In this document: in pieces, positions 11,253-19,400 of the stretch
How positions within the stretch are numbered: position 1 is the stretch's first letter
How the letters are laid out: every line of letters starts with the position of its first letter
Assembly: GCA_022953095.1 (NCBI GenBank)
Contig: JALJCR010000001.1
Location: 1,770,501 to 1,834,500, forward strand
DNA: 64,000 nt
From: Qipengyuania sp. ABI-127-1
GTDB lineage: Bacteria > Pseudomonadota > Alphaproteobacteria > Sphingomonadales > Sphingomonadaceae
Direction: 5' to 3'
Position numbers and translations under genes: made by a program
Notes under the pieces: generated by a model
What the model saw: the letters and a program-made list of their open reading frames with translations, nothing else
Databases searched by the model: none
What the model was told of the DNA's origin: nothing

Positions 11253-12017
11253 TTACGCCCGCAATCGCCATCCGGTCTTGAAGATATAGGCGATCACCCC
11301 GACGCAGATCGCGAGAAAGCCCAAGGTGATGGAGAAGCTGATCCAGATGTCGACATCCCCAGATCCGTAGAAAGTCCAGCGCAAGCCGCTGACCAGATAG
11401 ACGATCGGGTTGGCCAGCGCGATCGTGTCCCAAGGTTTGGGCAGCATGTCGATCGAATAGAAGGTTCCACCAAGGAAGGTCAGCGGCGTCAGAAACAGCA
11501 TCGGAATGATGCCGAGTTTCTCAAAATTGTCGGCCCAGATGCCGAGAATGAAACCGAACAGGCTGAAGGCCGCGGCAACAAGCATGATATAGAAGACCGC
11601 GAGCAAGGGATGTGCAATCGAATAATCGACGAACAGGCGGGCAGTCAGCAGGATGATCGTGGCTAGGATCAGGCTCTTGGTCATCGCCGCGCCGACGAAG
11701 CCGATCAGCGTTTCGGCCACGCCAACCGGCGCACTGAGCAATTCGTAGATCGTTCCGGTGAACCGCGGCATATAGATACCGAAGCTGGAATTGCTGGTGG
11801 TCTCGCCAAGCAGCGTCAGCATCAGCAGGCCGGGAATGATGAAGGCCCCGTAATCCACTCCGCCAAGGTCGGGCATCCGCCCGCCGATCGCAGCACCGAA
11901 GACAATGAAGTAGAGAGAGGTCGTCAGTACCGGAGCGAGTACCGACTGGAAGGCGGTGCGCAGAAAGCGCATCAGTTCGCGGGTGTAAATCGACCATGTC
12001 GAACGCCAGGAGATCAT
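11253..12017 (-). CDS. ABC-2 type transporter permease
   Basis: 254-aa inner-membrane permease with about six membrane spans. The N-terminal [21 protein letters not shown] precedes the first span, and the [16 protein letters not shown] motif is typical of ABC-2/NodJ-like export permeases. It pairs with the ATPase encoded immediately upstream: the ATPase stop and this ATG overlap as ATGA (12014-12017), implying translational coupling. Together they form a half-size exporter of unknown substrate. The upstream in-frame extension was rejected because it lies antiparallel in frame with the ATPase gene and lacks similarity to permeases. Confidence 0.9.
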   Translation of the reverse strand: MISWRSTWSIYTRELMRFLRTAFQSVLAPVLTTSLYFIVFGAAIGGRMPDLGGVDYGAFIIPGLLMLTLLGETTSNSSFGIYMPRFTGTIYELLSAPVGVAETLIGFVGAAMTKSLILATIILLTARLFVDYSIAHPLLAVFYIMLVAAAFSLFGFILGIWADNFEKLGIIPMLFLTPLTFLGGTFYSIDMLPKPWDTIALANPIVYLVSGLRWTFYGSGDVDIWISFSITLGFLAICVGVIAYIFKTGWRLRA

Positions 12018-12955
12018 GCCGCGCCCCCCTCTTCGCCGAGAAACGTAACGAAAATGTCCTCGAGGCTGCTCTCGCGCGTATCGATCCCGGTATAGTCTAT
12101 ACCTGCCGCGATCAGCGCCTTGGTGAGATCCGCGACTTCGGTCTTGCCCTTCCCCGTGCCATCGCCGCCGCGATAGCGCAGAGAGGTACCGCTTTCTTCC
12201 AGCTCCACCGGGAAACGCGCGATTTGCGGCGGCAGGGAGCTTCGCGGTTCGGCGAGCGTGATGTGTGCTTCGGTCCGCCCTAGCCGCGCCATCATCGCAT
12301 CCTTCTCGTCGACCATCAGGAGACGCCCGCGATTGATGATACCGACGCGGTCGGCCATCATCTCGGCTTCCTCGATGTAATGCGTGGTCAGAATAATGGT
12401 GACGCCGCGCGAACGCATCTCGTCGATGATCGCCCACATACCCTTGCGCAATTCGACATCGACCCCGGCGGTGGGCTCGTCGAGGAAGAGCAGATCAGGC
12501 TCGTGGGCCAGCGCCTTCGCGATCAGCACGCGACGTTTCATCCCGCCCGACAGCGCCATGATCCGCTCGTCGCGTTTGTCCCACAGGCTCAGGCTGCGAA
12601 GGATTTCCTCGATCCGCGCCTTATCGGGGGCGAGGCCGAAGAGCCCGCGCGAATAGCTGACTGCCCTATGGACCGGCTCGAACATGTCGGTGCTGAGTTC
12701 CTGCGGCACGAGGCCGATCCGGCTGCGCGCCCCGCGCCAGTCGCGCGCCATGTCGTGCCCGAAAGCGCGGATCGTGCCGGAACTCGGCCGCACGAGGCCG
12801 CAAACCGCACCGATCAGCGTGGTCTTGCCTGCCCCGTTCGGCCCGAGCAGCGCGAAAATCTCGCCCTTGCGAATGGTGAGATCAACATCGTCGAGCGCCT
12901 TCAGCCCGCCGGGATAGACCTTCGACAGGCCGCTGAGTTCGAGAATCGGGTCCAC
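12014..12955 (-). CDS. ABC-2 type transporter ATP-binding protein
   Basis: 313-aa cytosolic ATPase of the CcmA/NodI/DrrA type. Walker [15 protein letters not shown] (residues ~37-50), signature [15 protein letters not shown], Walker [13 protein letters not shown] and the switch His in [11 protein letters not shown] are all intact. A C-terminal ~80-residue extension after the nucleotide-binding domain is usual in this subfamily. It powers the permease encoded 4 nt into its 3' end. The substrate cannot be named from sequence. It follows the carotenoid oxygenase gene by only 6 nt, so the three may share one transcript. Confidence 0.93.
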   Translation of the reverse strand: MDPILELSGLSKVYPGGLKALDDVDLTIRKGEIFALLGPNGAGKTTLIGAVCGLVRPSSGTIRAFGHDMARDWRGARSRIGLVPQELSTDMFEPVHRAVSYSRGLFGLAPDKARIEEILRSLSLWDKRDERIMALSGGMKRRVLIAKALAHEPDLLFLDEPTAGVDVELRKGMWAIIDEMRSRGVTIILTTHYIEEAEMMADRVGIINRGRLLMVDEKDAMMARLGRTEAHITLAEPRSSLPPQIARFPVELEESGTSLRYRGGDGTGKGKTEVADLTKALIAAGIDYTGIDTRESSLEDIFVTFLGEEGGAA

Positions 12956-12961
12956 ATATCC

Positions 12962-14392
12962 CTAGCTAGCGGCGATCCAGTTGCCGTGGAACCCCGGCGG
13001 AATAAGGTGCGGAATGTGGACTGAGGCGACGAGATCGAGGCTCATCGCATCGAGAATCTCGAGCGCACTCGTGCCCTGGTTGCGATCGATGACGTAACCC
13101 ATCACCCAGCCCTCGCCCTCCGGCGCATCATCGCTGCGGGGCACGAAGACGAACTCGCCCGGAATGCGTCCCTCGCCGAAATCGCGCTGGACGCGCTGGC
13201 CCGTTTCAAGATCATGGCGGTAAAACGGCATCGGCGCGACGAATTCCAGATCGCCATCCTCGGGCAGACCCATGGCCCACAGATAGCGGTACGGCTTCGT
13301 GAAGTAACGCTCGTCGGGACGGGGAAATTCCTGGCCGGCCGCATCGAGCGTATCGCGAACCACTTTCCCGCCCTTGCCGTCGACGGTCCAGCGCTCGAGG
13401 CCCAGCGCCTTCCCATAGGGTCCGGCCATCTCGCCATCGAAGATCGTCTCGTAAGCGCACAGATCGATGATCACACGTCCGTCATTGTCCTCGAAGCTAT
13501 TGCCGACATGGAACACATAACACGGGTCGATCTCGTGCCAGACGACCTCGTCGCCACTGCCGTTGCGCGGCAGCAGGCCGACACGCGCCTTGTGTTCGGG
13601 ATTCCAGCGATACGGAAACTTATGGCCCCCAATCAGCGCCTGCATCGAAAAGGTCACCGGCAGATCGAGAATCACGATATAGTTCTCGGTCAGGGCGCAA
13701 TCGTGAATCGAAGGGCCGTGACGCACGGCAATCTTGGTCTGCCGTAAGACCGTGCCGTTGCGATCTATCGCCACGTGACGAATGGTGTCCTGCGACGTTC
13801 CCTCGTAGCAGATCGCATGAAACTCGCCGGTCGTCGGGCATTGATGTGGGTGAGCGGTGAATGAGCCGGTGAGGCCGCCGCCGAAATCGGAATAAGCCAC
13901 GCTCTCGAAATTTTCGTCGAGCTCGACCGGGAAGCTGCTCGCCTCGACCAGCGCCATGATCTTTCCGCCGATATTGAGAACGTTGGTGTTGACCATGTCT
14001 CCCATGCCGCGACGGGGACCGCCAACGGCGGCCGGGCCGCCTTTGGCTTCAAGGTCGCGCGAACGGATGAAGCGGTTGCGGTACCATTCTGCCTTGCCAT
14101 TTTTCAGCCGCACACCGTGGACCATCCCATCGCCGAGAAACCAGTGATGACCCTTGGTGCCCTCCCCAAACGGGTTGGGGCCGATGCGGGCATAACGACC
14201 GTCGAGCTCGGCAGGAATTGTTCCGGTGACGACCAGGTTTTCGAGCGTGAATTCCTCCTTCAAAGGAGTGTGCACGCCTTTGAGAAACGGGTTTTCATCG
14301 GCACGTGGCAGTCGTGCACGGTTGATGCTGGCGACAGCCTGAATGGCCGGGGTGACCGCCTTACGGATGGTTTTCTCGATTACGCTTGCCAT
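12962..14392 (-). CDS. Carotenoid/stilbene cleavage dioxygenase
   Basis: 476-aa member of the RPE65/CCO/lignostilbene dioxygenase family, which uses Fe(II) and O2 to split carotenoid or stilbene double bonds. The four iron-ligand His regions can be placed in HPHQCPTTGEFHAI, SIHDCALTENYIV, the VFHVGNSFED segment, and the C-terminal PPGFHGNWIAA. RIGPNPFGEGTKGHHWFLGDG is the conserved N-terminal propeller motif. Whether the substrate is a carotenoid or a lignin-derived stilbene is not decidable here; sphingomonads carry both kinds. It is divergent from a TetR gene with only 45 bp between them, which suggests local control. Confidence 0.9.
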   Translation of the reverse strand: MASVIEKTIRKAVTPAIQAVASINRARLPRADENPFLKGVHTPLKEEFTLENLVVTGTIPAELDGRYARIGPNPFGEGTKGHHWFLGDGMVHGVRLKNGKAEWYRNRFIRSRDLEAKGGPAAVGGPRRGMGDMVNTNVLNIGGKIMALVEASSFPVELDENFESVAYSDFGGGLTGSFTAHPHQCPTTGEFHAICYEGTSQDTIRHVAIDRNGTVLRQTKIAVRHGPSIHDCALTENYIVILDLPVTFSMQALIGGHKFPYRWNPEHKARVGLLPRNGSGDEVVWHEIDPCYVFHVGNSFEDNDGRVIIDLCAYETIFDGEMAGPYGKALGLERWTVDGKGGKVVRDTLDAAGQEFPRPDERYFTKPYRYLWAMGLPEDGDLEFVAPMPFYRHDLETGQRVQRDFGEGRIPGEFVFVPRSDDAPEGEGWVMGYVIDRNQGTSALEILDAMSLDLVASVHIPHLIPPGFHGNWIAAS

Positions 14393-14413
14393 GCCCGATT
14401 CGCTCCGGTTAAA

Positions 14414-14428
14414 GTGAACGGTGTAAAC
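14414..14428. promoter_or_regulatory. Candidate TetR operator
   Basis: GTGAACGGTGTAAAC is an imperfect palindrome (GTnnACnnnGTnnAC) in the 45-bp spacer between the divergent carotenoid oxygenase and TetR genes. Position and symmetry fit an operator that could control both genes. No known consensus is matched. Confidence 0.35.
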
Positions 14429-14437
14429 ATAGAGGCA

Positions 14438-15004
14438 ATGATAACAGTGTCAACATCACCTGCGACCTATCATCATGGGAATTTGCATGACGCCCTGGTC
14501 GTTGCCGGACTGCGCGCGTTGGAAGGGCAAGAAGGAAAGGCTCCATCCCTGCGCGAACTCGCCCGTGTGGTCGGCGTGTCTCCCACTGCGGTTTACCGGC
14601 ATTTTCCGGACAAACAGGCTTTGGACGCGGCTTTGGCGCAGGAGGGTCTCAAGCTGCTCGCCAAGGAACAGCAGACCGCCGCTGCGAAAGCCGGTGGCGG
14701 CTCGGCTGGCTTCGCCGAAACCGGGCGAACCTATGTTCGCTTTGCGCTCGCCCATCCCGCCCTGTTTCGGCTAATGTTCACGCAGGGTCACCCTGTTGCC
14801 GACAGTGATCGACCCGACGAAGCACGCGCACTCCTCACCGCCTATACGCAGGCTCTGGCCAGCAACCCGGAACGGGCCGAAACGCTCGCTCTGCAAGCGT
14901 GGTCGATCGCACACGGGATCGCGATGCTCATGCTGGATGGCCGCATCCCGACCGACGATGCGCTCATCGACAGACTGCTCAACACCGAAAACCTGTTCTC
15001 GTGA
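14438..15004 (+). CDS. TetR/AcrR family regulator (WHG-type C-terminal domain)
   Basis: 188-aa repressor-type protein. The N-terminal helix-turn-helix is SLRELARVVGVSPTAVYRHFPDKQALDAAL (given here in part: RELARVVGVSPTAVYRHF, residues ~35-55). The C-terminal part with FAETGRTYVRFALAHPALFRLMF matches the WHG ligand-binding domain of one TetR branch. It is divergent from, and likely controls, the carotenoid oxygenase gene. Start: ATG at 14438. The stop codon abuts the stop of queA (TGA|TCA at 15002-15007). Confidence 0.88.
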   Translation: MITVSTSPATYHHGNLHDALVVAGLRALEGQEGKAPSLRELARVVGVSPTAVYRHFPDKQALDAALAQEGLKLLAKEQQTAAAKAGGGSAGFAETGRTYVRFALAHPALFRLMFTQGHPVADSDRPDEARALLTAYTQALASNPERAETLALQAWSIAHGIAMLMLDGRIPTDDALIDRLLNTENLFS

Positions 15005-16033
15005 TCAGGGAAGCAATAGCGAAGAATCGCCGTAGCTGTAGAAGCGATACTCATTGGCGATGGCGTGTTCATAGGCGGCCATCATGCGTTCCCGACCCAT
15101 CAGTGCACTGACCAACATCATCAGCGTCGATCTGGGCAAATGAAAATTGGTCATCAGCCCGTCGACCGCCCGGAAATTGTAGCCCGGCGTGATGAAGATG
15201 GCGGTGTCGCCTGCGAAGGGCTGGATGACGCCGTTCTCGCCCGTCGCGCTTTCGAGGAGGCGCAGGCTAGTGGTGCCGACGGCGATGACCCGACCTCCTG
15301 CCTTGCGCACCGCATTGAGCCTTTCGGCGACTTCCGGCTCGATCCTTCCCCACTCGGAATGCATCGCGTGATCGTCGGTATCGTCGGCCTTGACCGGCAG
15401 GAAGGTCCCCGCCCCGACATGCAGCGTCAGTGTCTCGCGCCCGATCCCCGCCTCGTCGAGCGCGGCGATCAACTCGGGCGTGAAGTGCAAGGCGGCGGTC
15501 GGAGCGGCAACCGCTCCGTCCTCTGCCGCGAACATAGTCTGGTAGTCCTCGCGGTCCTGCGCATCGGTTGCGCGCTTGCCCGCGATATAGGGCGGGAGCG
15601 GCATCCGCCCTGCCCGTTCGAGCAGCACCTCGACCGGCTCCTCGCCTTCGAAGAACAGGATGAAGCTGCCATCGCCAAGGCGCTCCTCGGCAACTGCCGT
15701 CACCCCGCCGCCGAACTCGGCCACATCGCCGATCCGCAGGCGCTTGGCATTGCGCACGAAGGCCTGCCAGCGCCTGAGGTCGATACGCTTGTGCAACGTT
15801 GCACCGATCTTCGCCTCGCCCCGCCGCCCTTCGAGCTGGGCGGGAATGACGCGGGTATCGTTGAAGACGAGCACGTCGCCTGCACGCAGCATCTGCGGCA
15901 GGTCGCGCACGCCGCGATCCTCGAACGCGCCCCCGCCGCGCACCACAAGCATGCGCGCGGCATCGCGCGGACGTGCGGGGCGAAGCGCGATCCGCTCGGG
16001 CGGGAGTTCGAAATCGAAAAGGTCGACCTTCAT
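15005..16033 (-). CDS. queA: S-adenosylmethionine:tRNA ribosyltransferase-isomerase
   Basis: 342-aa enzyme that transfers the ribosyl moiety of SAM onto preQ1-34 of tRNA to make epoxyqueuosine, the step after Tgt. It begins [20 protein letters not shown], the invariant QueA start. It also shows [21 protein letters not shown], the [14 protein letters not shown] active-site segment, [14 protein letters not shown] and [17 protein letters not shown]. Typical length. It ends the xseB-ispA-coaD-ppi-queA run on the minus strand, 41 nt after the cyclophilin gene. Confidence 0.96.
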   Translation of the reverse strand: MKVDLFDFELPPERIALRPARPRDAARMLVVRGGGAFEDRGVRDLPQMLRAGDVLVFNDTRVIPAQLEGRRGEAKIGATLHKRIDLRRWQAFVRNAKRLRIGDVAEFGGGVTAVAEERLGDGSFILFFEGEEPVEVLLERAGRMPLPPYIAGKRATDAQDREDYQTMFAAEDGAVAAPTAALHFTPELIAALDEAGIGRETLTLHVGAGTFLPVKADDTDDHAMHSEWGRIEPEVAERLNAVRKAGGRVIAVGTTSLRLLESATGENGVIQPFAGDTAIFITPGYNFRAVDGLMTNFHLPRSTLMMLVSALMGRERMMAAYEHAIANEYRFYSYGDSSLLLP

Positions 16034-16074
16034 GACCCGCGCCGCTTAGGGACGCAGGCCGCGAGGCGCAAATG

Positions 16075-16764
16075 CTATTCCGAGATCGGCGCGTTGAGAT
16101 CGTCAACGCTGATCTCGTCGGCGGCGCGCGGCGCGGTATTGACCGGCACGGGCTTGTTGTCTGAGGCAATCGATGCCTGGAGCACGCGCGTCGGGTTTGC
16201 AGGCGGTTCGCCGCGCTGGATTGCATCGACCGCGGCCATGTTCGAAATCACCCGGCCGAAATTGGTGTAGTTATTATCGAGGTTAAGGCGCGGATAGAAG
16301 ACGATGAAGAACTGGCTGTTCGCGCTGTCTTCGCTCGCAGCGCGCGCCATCGAAACGGTGCCACGAACATGCGGCATGCGGTGGAATTCCTGACCGATGT
16401 CGGGAAGGTCCGAACCGCCGGTTCCGGTGCCCGTCGGGTCGCCCGTCTGCGCCATGAAGCCGTCGATCACGCGGTGGAAGATCACCCCGTCGTAGAAACC
16501 CTGACGCGTGAGCGTCTTGATCCGGTCGACATGGTTCGGCGCCCAGTCGGGCTTCAAGCGGATTGCGACACGCTCGCCGGTCGAGAGATCGAGCAGCAGA
16601 ATGTTTTCGGGGTCTTCATTGACGTTGAAATTGACCGGAGTGAATACCCGCGCATCGACGGCCGGTTCGGCGGCGGCGCTTTCGTCCTGCGCCTGGGCAG
16701 CGAAGGGCGTCGCGGCGAGCGTTAGTGCGGCAGCAAGGGCAAGCGAAGTCTTAAGCATCGTCAT
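16075..16764 (-). CDS. Exported cyclophilin-type peptidyl-prolyl isomerase
   Basis: 229-aa cyclophilin with a signal peptide (MTMLKTSLALAAALTLAATPFAAQAQ), so it acts in the periplasm as a proline isomerase and folding helper. The catalytic core is visible: GFYDGVIFHRVIDGFMAQTG with the essential Arg, then HVRGTVSMARA and SANSQFFI. The C-terminal ~40 residues are low-complexity and specific to the group. In sphingomonads a cyclophilin next to queA and coaD is a recurrent arrangement. It is 74 nt downstream of coaD, without a clear promoter in between. Confidence 0.92.
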   Translation of the reverse strand: MTMLKTSLALAAALTLAATPFAAQAQDESAAAEPAVDARVFTPVNFNVNEDPENILLLDLSTGERVAIRLKPDWAPNHVDRIKTLTRQGFYDGVIFHRVIDGFMAQTGDPTGTGTGGSDLPDIGQEFHRMPHVRGTVSMARAASEDSANSQFFIVFYPRLNLDNNYTNFGRVISNMAAVDAIQRGEPPANPTRVLQASIASDNKPVPVNTAPRAADEISVDDLNAPISE

Positions 16765-16838
16765 TCCGTGGCAATGTCCTGGATTGCGGAGCCTCTAGCG
16801 GGAGGCGTCTGTCCGTTCAATGAATAGGTTATGCGCGA

Positions 16839-17348
16839 TCAACGCCCGCGCCGCCCCAGCTTTTCCACCCGCGCCTCGACATCGGCGCGCACGGCAGGGG
16901 TGACGAATTTGTCGATCGGGCCACCATAGAAGGCAATCTCCTTGACCAGGCGGCTGGCGATCGGCTGCAGTTCGATATCGGCCATGAGGAAAACCGTCTC
17001 GATTTCCTCGTTCAACTGGCGGTTCATGCCCGTCAGCTGATATTCGTACTCAAAATCGGTGACGCCGCGAATGCCGCGAATAACGATCCCGGCATGCATC
17101 TCGCGCGCGAAATCGACCAGCAGTGAGTTGAACCCGACCACGCGAACACGCTCACATTCGATCCCGGCCACCTCGCGTTCCACCATGGCGATGCGTTCGT
17201 CGTCGTCGAACATGGGCGATTTGGCGATATTGGTAGTGACGCCGATAATGAGTTCGTCGACCAGCTTTGCGCCGCGCTCGATAATATCCATGTGGCCGAG
17301 TGTGATCGGGTCGAAGGTGCCCGGATAAATGCCGATGCGTCTGGTCAT
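16839..17348 (-). CDS. coaD: Phosphopantetheine adenylyltransferase
   Basis: 169-aa nucleotidyltransferase that forms dephospho-CoA from 4'-phosphopantetheine and ATP, the fourth step of coenzyme A synthesis. The N-terminus IGIYPGTFDPITLGHMDII has the (T/H)xGH signature. VVGFNSLLVDFA and IRGIRGVTDFEYEYQLTGMNR follow, and FYGGPIDKFVTPAV is the C-terminal substrate region. Length is typical. The ATG overlaps the ispA stop as TGATG at 17346-17350, so translation is coupled. Confidence 0.96.
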   Translation of the reverse strand: MTRRIGIYPGTFDPITLGHMDIIERGAKLVDELIIGVTTNIAKSPMFDDDERIAMVEREVAGIECERVRVVGFNSLLVDFAREMHAGIVIRGIRGVTDFEYEYQLTGMNRQLNEEIETVFLMADIELQPIASRLVKEIAFYGGPIDKFVTPAVRADVEARVEKLGRRGR

Positions 17349-18256
17349 CAGTGATCTCTCTTCACGATGAAATGCGCCAGTTCGACCAGCAACCGCGCCT
17401 CCTCACCATAGCTGGCGAGATGGCGGCCCGCCTGGTCGACAAGCATTTCCGCCTGCGTTCTGGCCTGTTCGCGCCCCATCAGGGTCACGAAGGTTTGCTT
17501 GCCCTGTGCCTCGTCCTTGCGCAGCGCCTTGCCTGCCCTTTCTTCATCACCTTCCACATCGAGGAGATCGTCCGCGATCTGGAACGCTAGGCCGATATCG
17601 CGGGCATAGGCACGCAAATGGGTCCGCCCCTCGGGTGGCACGCGGCCGAGAATGGCACCCATTTCCACGCTGGCGGCGAGCAGGGCACCGGTCTTGAGTT
17701 GCTGCAGACGAGTGACCTGCCTCAGATCGTATTCTTCCTCTTCCGAGACGATATCCATCATCTGCCCCCCGGCCATGCCGTCATGTCCGCTGGCCCGCGC
17801 GAGAGTGGCGACGAGTTCGGCCCGAACGAAGGGATCGGTGCTGGTGTCGGCTTGGGTCAGAATGTCGAAGGCCAGCGCATGGAGGCAGTCACCCGCCAGC
17901 ACCGCGACCGCCTCGTCAAAGGCTTTATGAAGCGTGGGTTTGCCATGCCGAAGATCGTCATCGTCCATGCATGGCAAGTCATCGTGAATCAGCGAATAGG
18001 CATGGATTGCCTCGACCGCGCAGCCCGCATTGATCGCGGCATTGCGACCGACGCCGAAAAGTTCGGCCGTCGCAACGACGAGCAGTGGGCGAACCCGCTT
18101 TCCACCGCCGATCGCGGCGTAGCGCATGGCCTCGATCAAGGGGGCGCGCGTATCGTCCGGGACAGGCAGGAAAGCGTCGAAAGCGCTGTCGACCTCTTCC
18201 TGAACCCGCTCAAACGCTTCGCCAAGCAAATCGGGCATCGCCATCGTCACGCTCAC
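17348..18256 (-). CDS. ispA: Farnesyl/geranyl diphosphate synthase
   Basis: 302-aa short-chain polyprenyl synthase condensing isopentenyl and allylic diphosphates to C15 (possibly C20) chains used for ubiquinone, carotenoids and undecaprenol. The first Asp-rich motif is HDDLPCMDDDDLRHGKPTLH (the bacterial form with two extra residues between aspartates) and the second is QIADDLLDVEGDEE. GGKRVRPLL near residue 52 binds the diphosphate of IPP. It is coupled to xseB by an ATGA overlap (18253-18256) and to coaD by TGATG, the widely conserved xseB-ispA arrangement. Confidence 0.95.
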   Translation of the reverse strand: MSVTMAMPDLLGEAFERVQEEVDSAFDAFLPVPDDTRAPLIEAMRYAAIGGGKRVRPLLVVATAELFGVGRNAAINAGCAVEAIHAYSLIHDDLPCMDDDDLRHGKPTLHKAFDEAVAVLAGDCLHALAFDILTQADTSTDPFVRAELVATLARASGHDGMAGGQMMDIVSEEEEYDLRQVTRLQQLKTGALLAASVEMGAILGRVPPEGRTHLRAYARDIGLAFQIADDLLDVEGDEERAGKALRKDEAQGKQTFVTLMGREQARTQAEMLVDQAGRHLASYGEEARLLVELAHFIVKRDH

Positions 18257-18510
18257 GCGTTGCCATCCACGTCGAAAGGCTGCGTTCCCGCAGGCTTACC
18301 ATCGGTTCCGGCAACGATTTTCTCGATCCGCGCCTGCGCCGCGTCGAGACGGGATTGGCAAGCCTTGCGCAATTCTTCGCCGCGTTCGTAAAGCGTAATG
18401 CTCTCATCGAGCGGCACATCGCCGCTTTCGAGCCGCCGGACCACGCTTTCGAGTTCGCGCAATGCCTGCTCGAAGCTCATTTCCGAAATCTGTGACTGTT
18501 CCTCTGCCAT
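18253..18510 (-). CDS. xseB: Exodeoxyribonuclease VII small subunit
   Basis: 85-aa small helical subunit of exonuclease VII, which degrades single-stranded DNA from both ends together with the large subunit XseA (not in the window). MSFEQALRELESVVRRLESG and PLDESITLYERGEELRKACQ are the standard XseB helices. The ATG at 18510 was chosen to match the family length; the longer in-frame extension to 18837 is not conserved in type. The 3' end overlaps ispA by 4 nt. Confidence 0.94.
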   Translation of the reverse strand: MAEEQSQISEMSFEQALRELESVVRRLESGDVPLDESITLYERGEELRKACQSRLDAAQARIEKIVAGTDGKPAGTQPFDVDGNA

Positions 18511-18573
18511 TGCAGGCAAGCATTGACGGCCCGTCTGCGCGCGGTCAAGTAAACCCCAAAACAGGGGGCGATT

Positions 18574-18666
18574 ATGACGTGGATTGTCGCTGCTATCGCT
18601 GCGGCACTGGTGTTCGGGGCGCTGGATGCAGACTTGGTGAGCCGGGTCGGCAGCAAGGTCGGATAG
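18574..18666 (+). CDS. Possible 30-aa membrane peptide
   Basis: An ATG at 18574 behind AGGGGG (18562-18567) opens a 30-codon frame, MTWIVAAIAAALVFGALDAD followed by LVSRVGSKVG. It is one hydrophobic span with a short basic tail, and it ends 4 nt before the next gene's ATG. Spacing, ribosome-binding site and composition are coherent, but the frame is short and no family is recognised, so it is tentative. Confidence 0.4.
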   Translation: MTWIVAAIAAALVFGALDADLVSRVGSKVG

Positions 18667-18670
18667 GGCC

Positions 18671-19351
18671 ATGTTCATCGGCCATCTCGCGCCTGCACTC
18701 GCGGCACGCGCAATAACGGACGAAGCGCCAAAACTCGGCGTTCTGTTTCTAGGCGCCCAGCTCGTCGACATAGCCTTCTTCTCGTTCGCGCTGGTGGGAA
18801 TCGAGAATTTCCGGATTTCGCCGGGCATTACCGCCATGAGCCCGCTCGATCTTTACGACTATCCCTTCACGCACAGCCTGCTCGGCTCCGCGATATGGGC
18901 AATCGGCTTCGCGATCGTGATCGGCTTGGCGCAGCGCAATCTCGTCGCGGCAAGTTGGGCCGGTATCGTGGTCATATCGCATTGGGTGCTCGACTGGCTG
19001 ACGCACCGCCCGGACCTGACGATTTCAGGGAGCGGGCAGACTTACGGACTTGGCCTGTGGAATTACCCTCTGGCAGCTATCTCCATCGAACTCGGCTTTT
19101 TCGGCGTGGCGTTCTGGCTGTATTTGCGCCGAACCAAAGGTCCCGTGGGTCCGCCCTTCATCATGCTCGCACTATTGCTGGCGATGCAGACCTTTGCCTG
19201 GTTCGGGCCGGAACCGGTATCCGCAGGGCCGGGCTTCATGATTCTTGGCCTGATATCTTTCGCCCTCATGATATGCCTTGGAACGTGGGTGTCCTCAACG
19301 CGCTGGCACCGCACGACTGTCGGCCTGGGGGTTGCCAGCCCACCACCGTAA
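18671..19351 (+). CDS. YdjM-like inner-membrane protein (metal-dependent hydrolase family)
   Basis: 226-aa integral membrane protein with about six spans. Scattered conserved polar residues lie at membrane edges ([12 protein letters not shown] at the start, [25 protein letters not shown]). The His/Asp pattern resembles the YdjM/PF04307 family of predicted membrane-bound metal-dependent hydrolases, whose activity is not established. The ATG at 18671 lies 4 nt after the preceding short frame. purL begins 50 nt downstream on the same strand. Confidence 0.7.
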   Translation: MFIGHLAPALAARAITDEAPKLGVLFLGAQLVDIAFFSFALVGIENFRISPGITAMSPLDLYDYPFTHSLLGSAIWAIGFAIVIGLAQRNLVAASWAGIVVISHWVLDWLTHRPDLTISGSGQTYGLGLWNYPLAAISIELGFFGVAFWLYLRRTKGPVGPPFIMLALLLAMQTFAWFGPEPVSAGPGFMILGLISFALMICLGTWVSSTRWHRTTVGLGVASPPP

Positions 19352-19400
19352 CGCGCTGCCGTATTGCACCTCGCGCCGCTGCACCGTAAGGGCGCGACCC

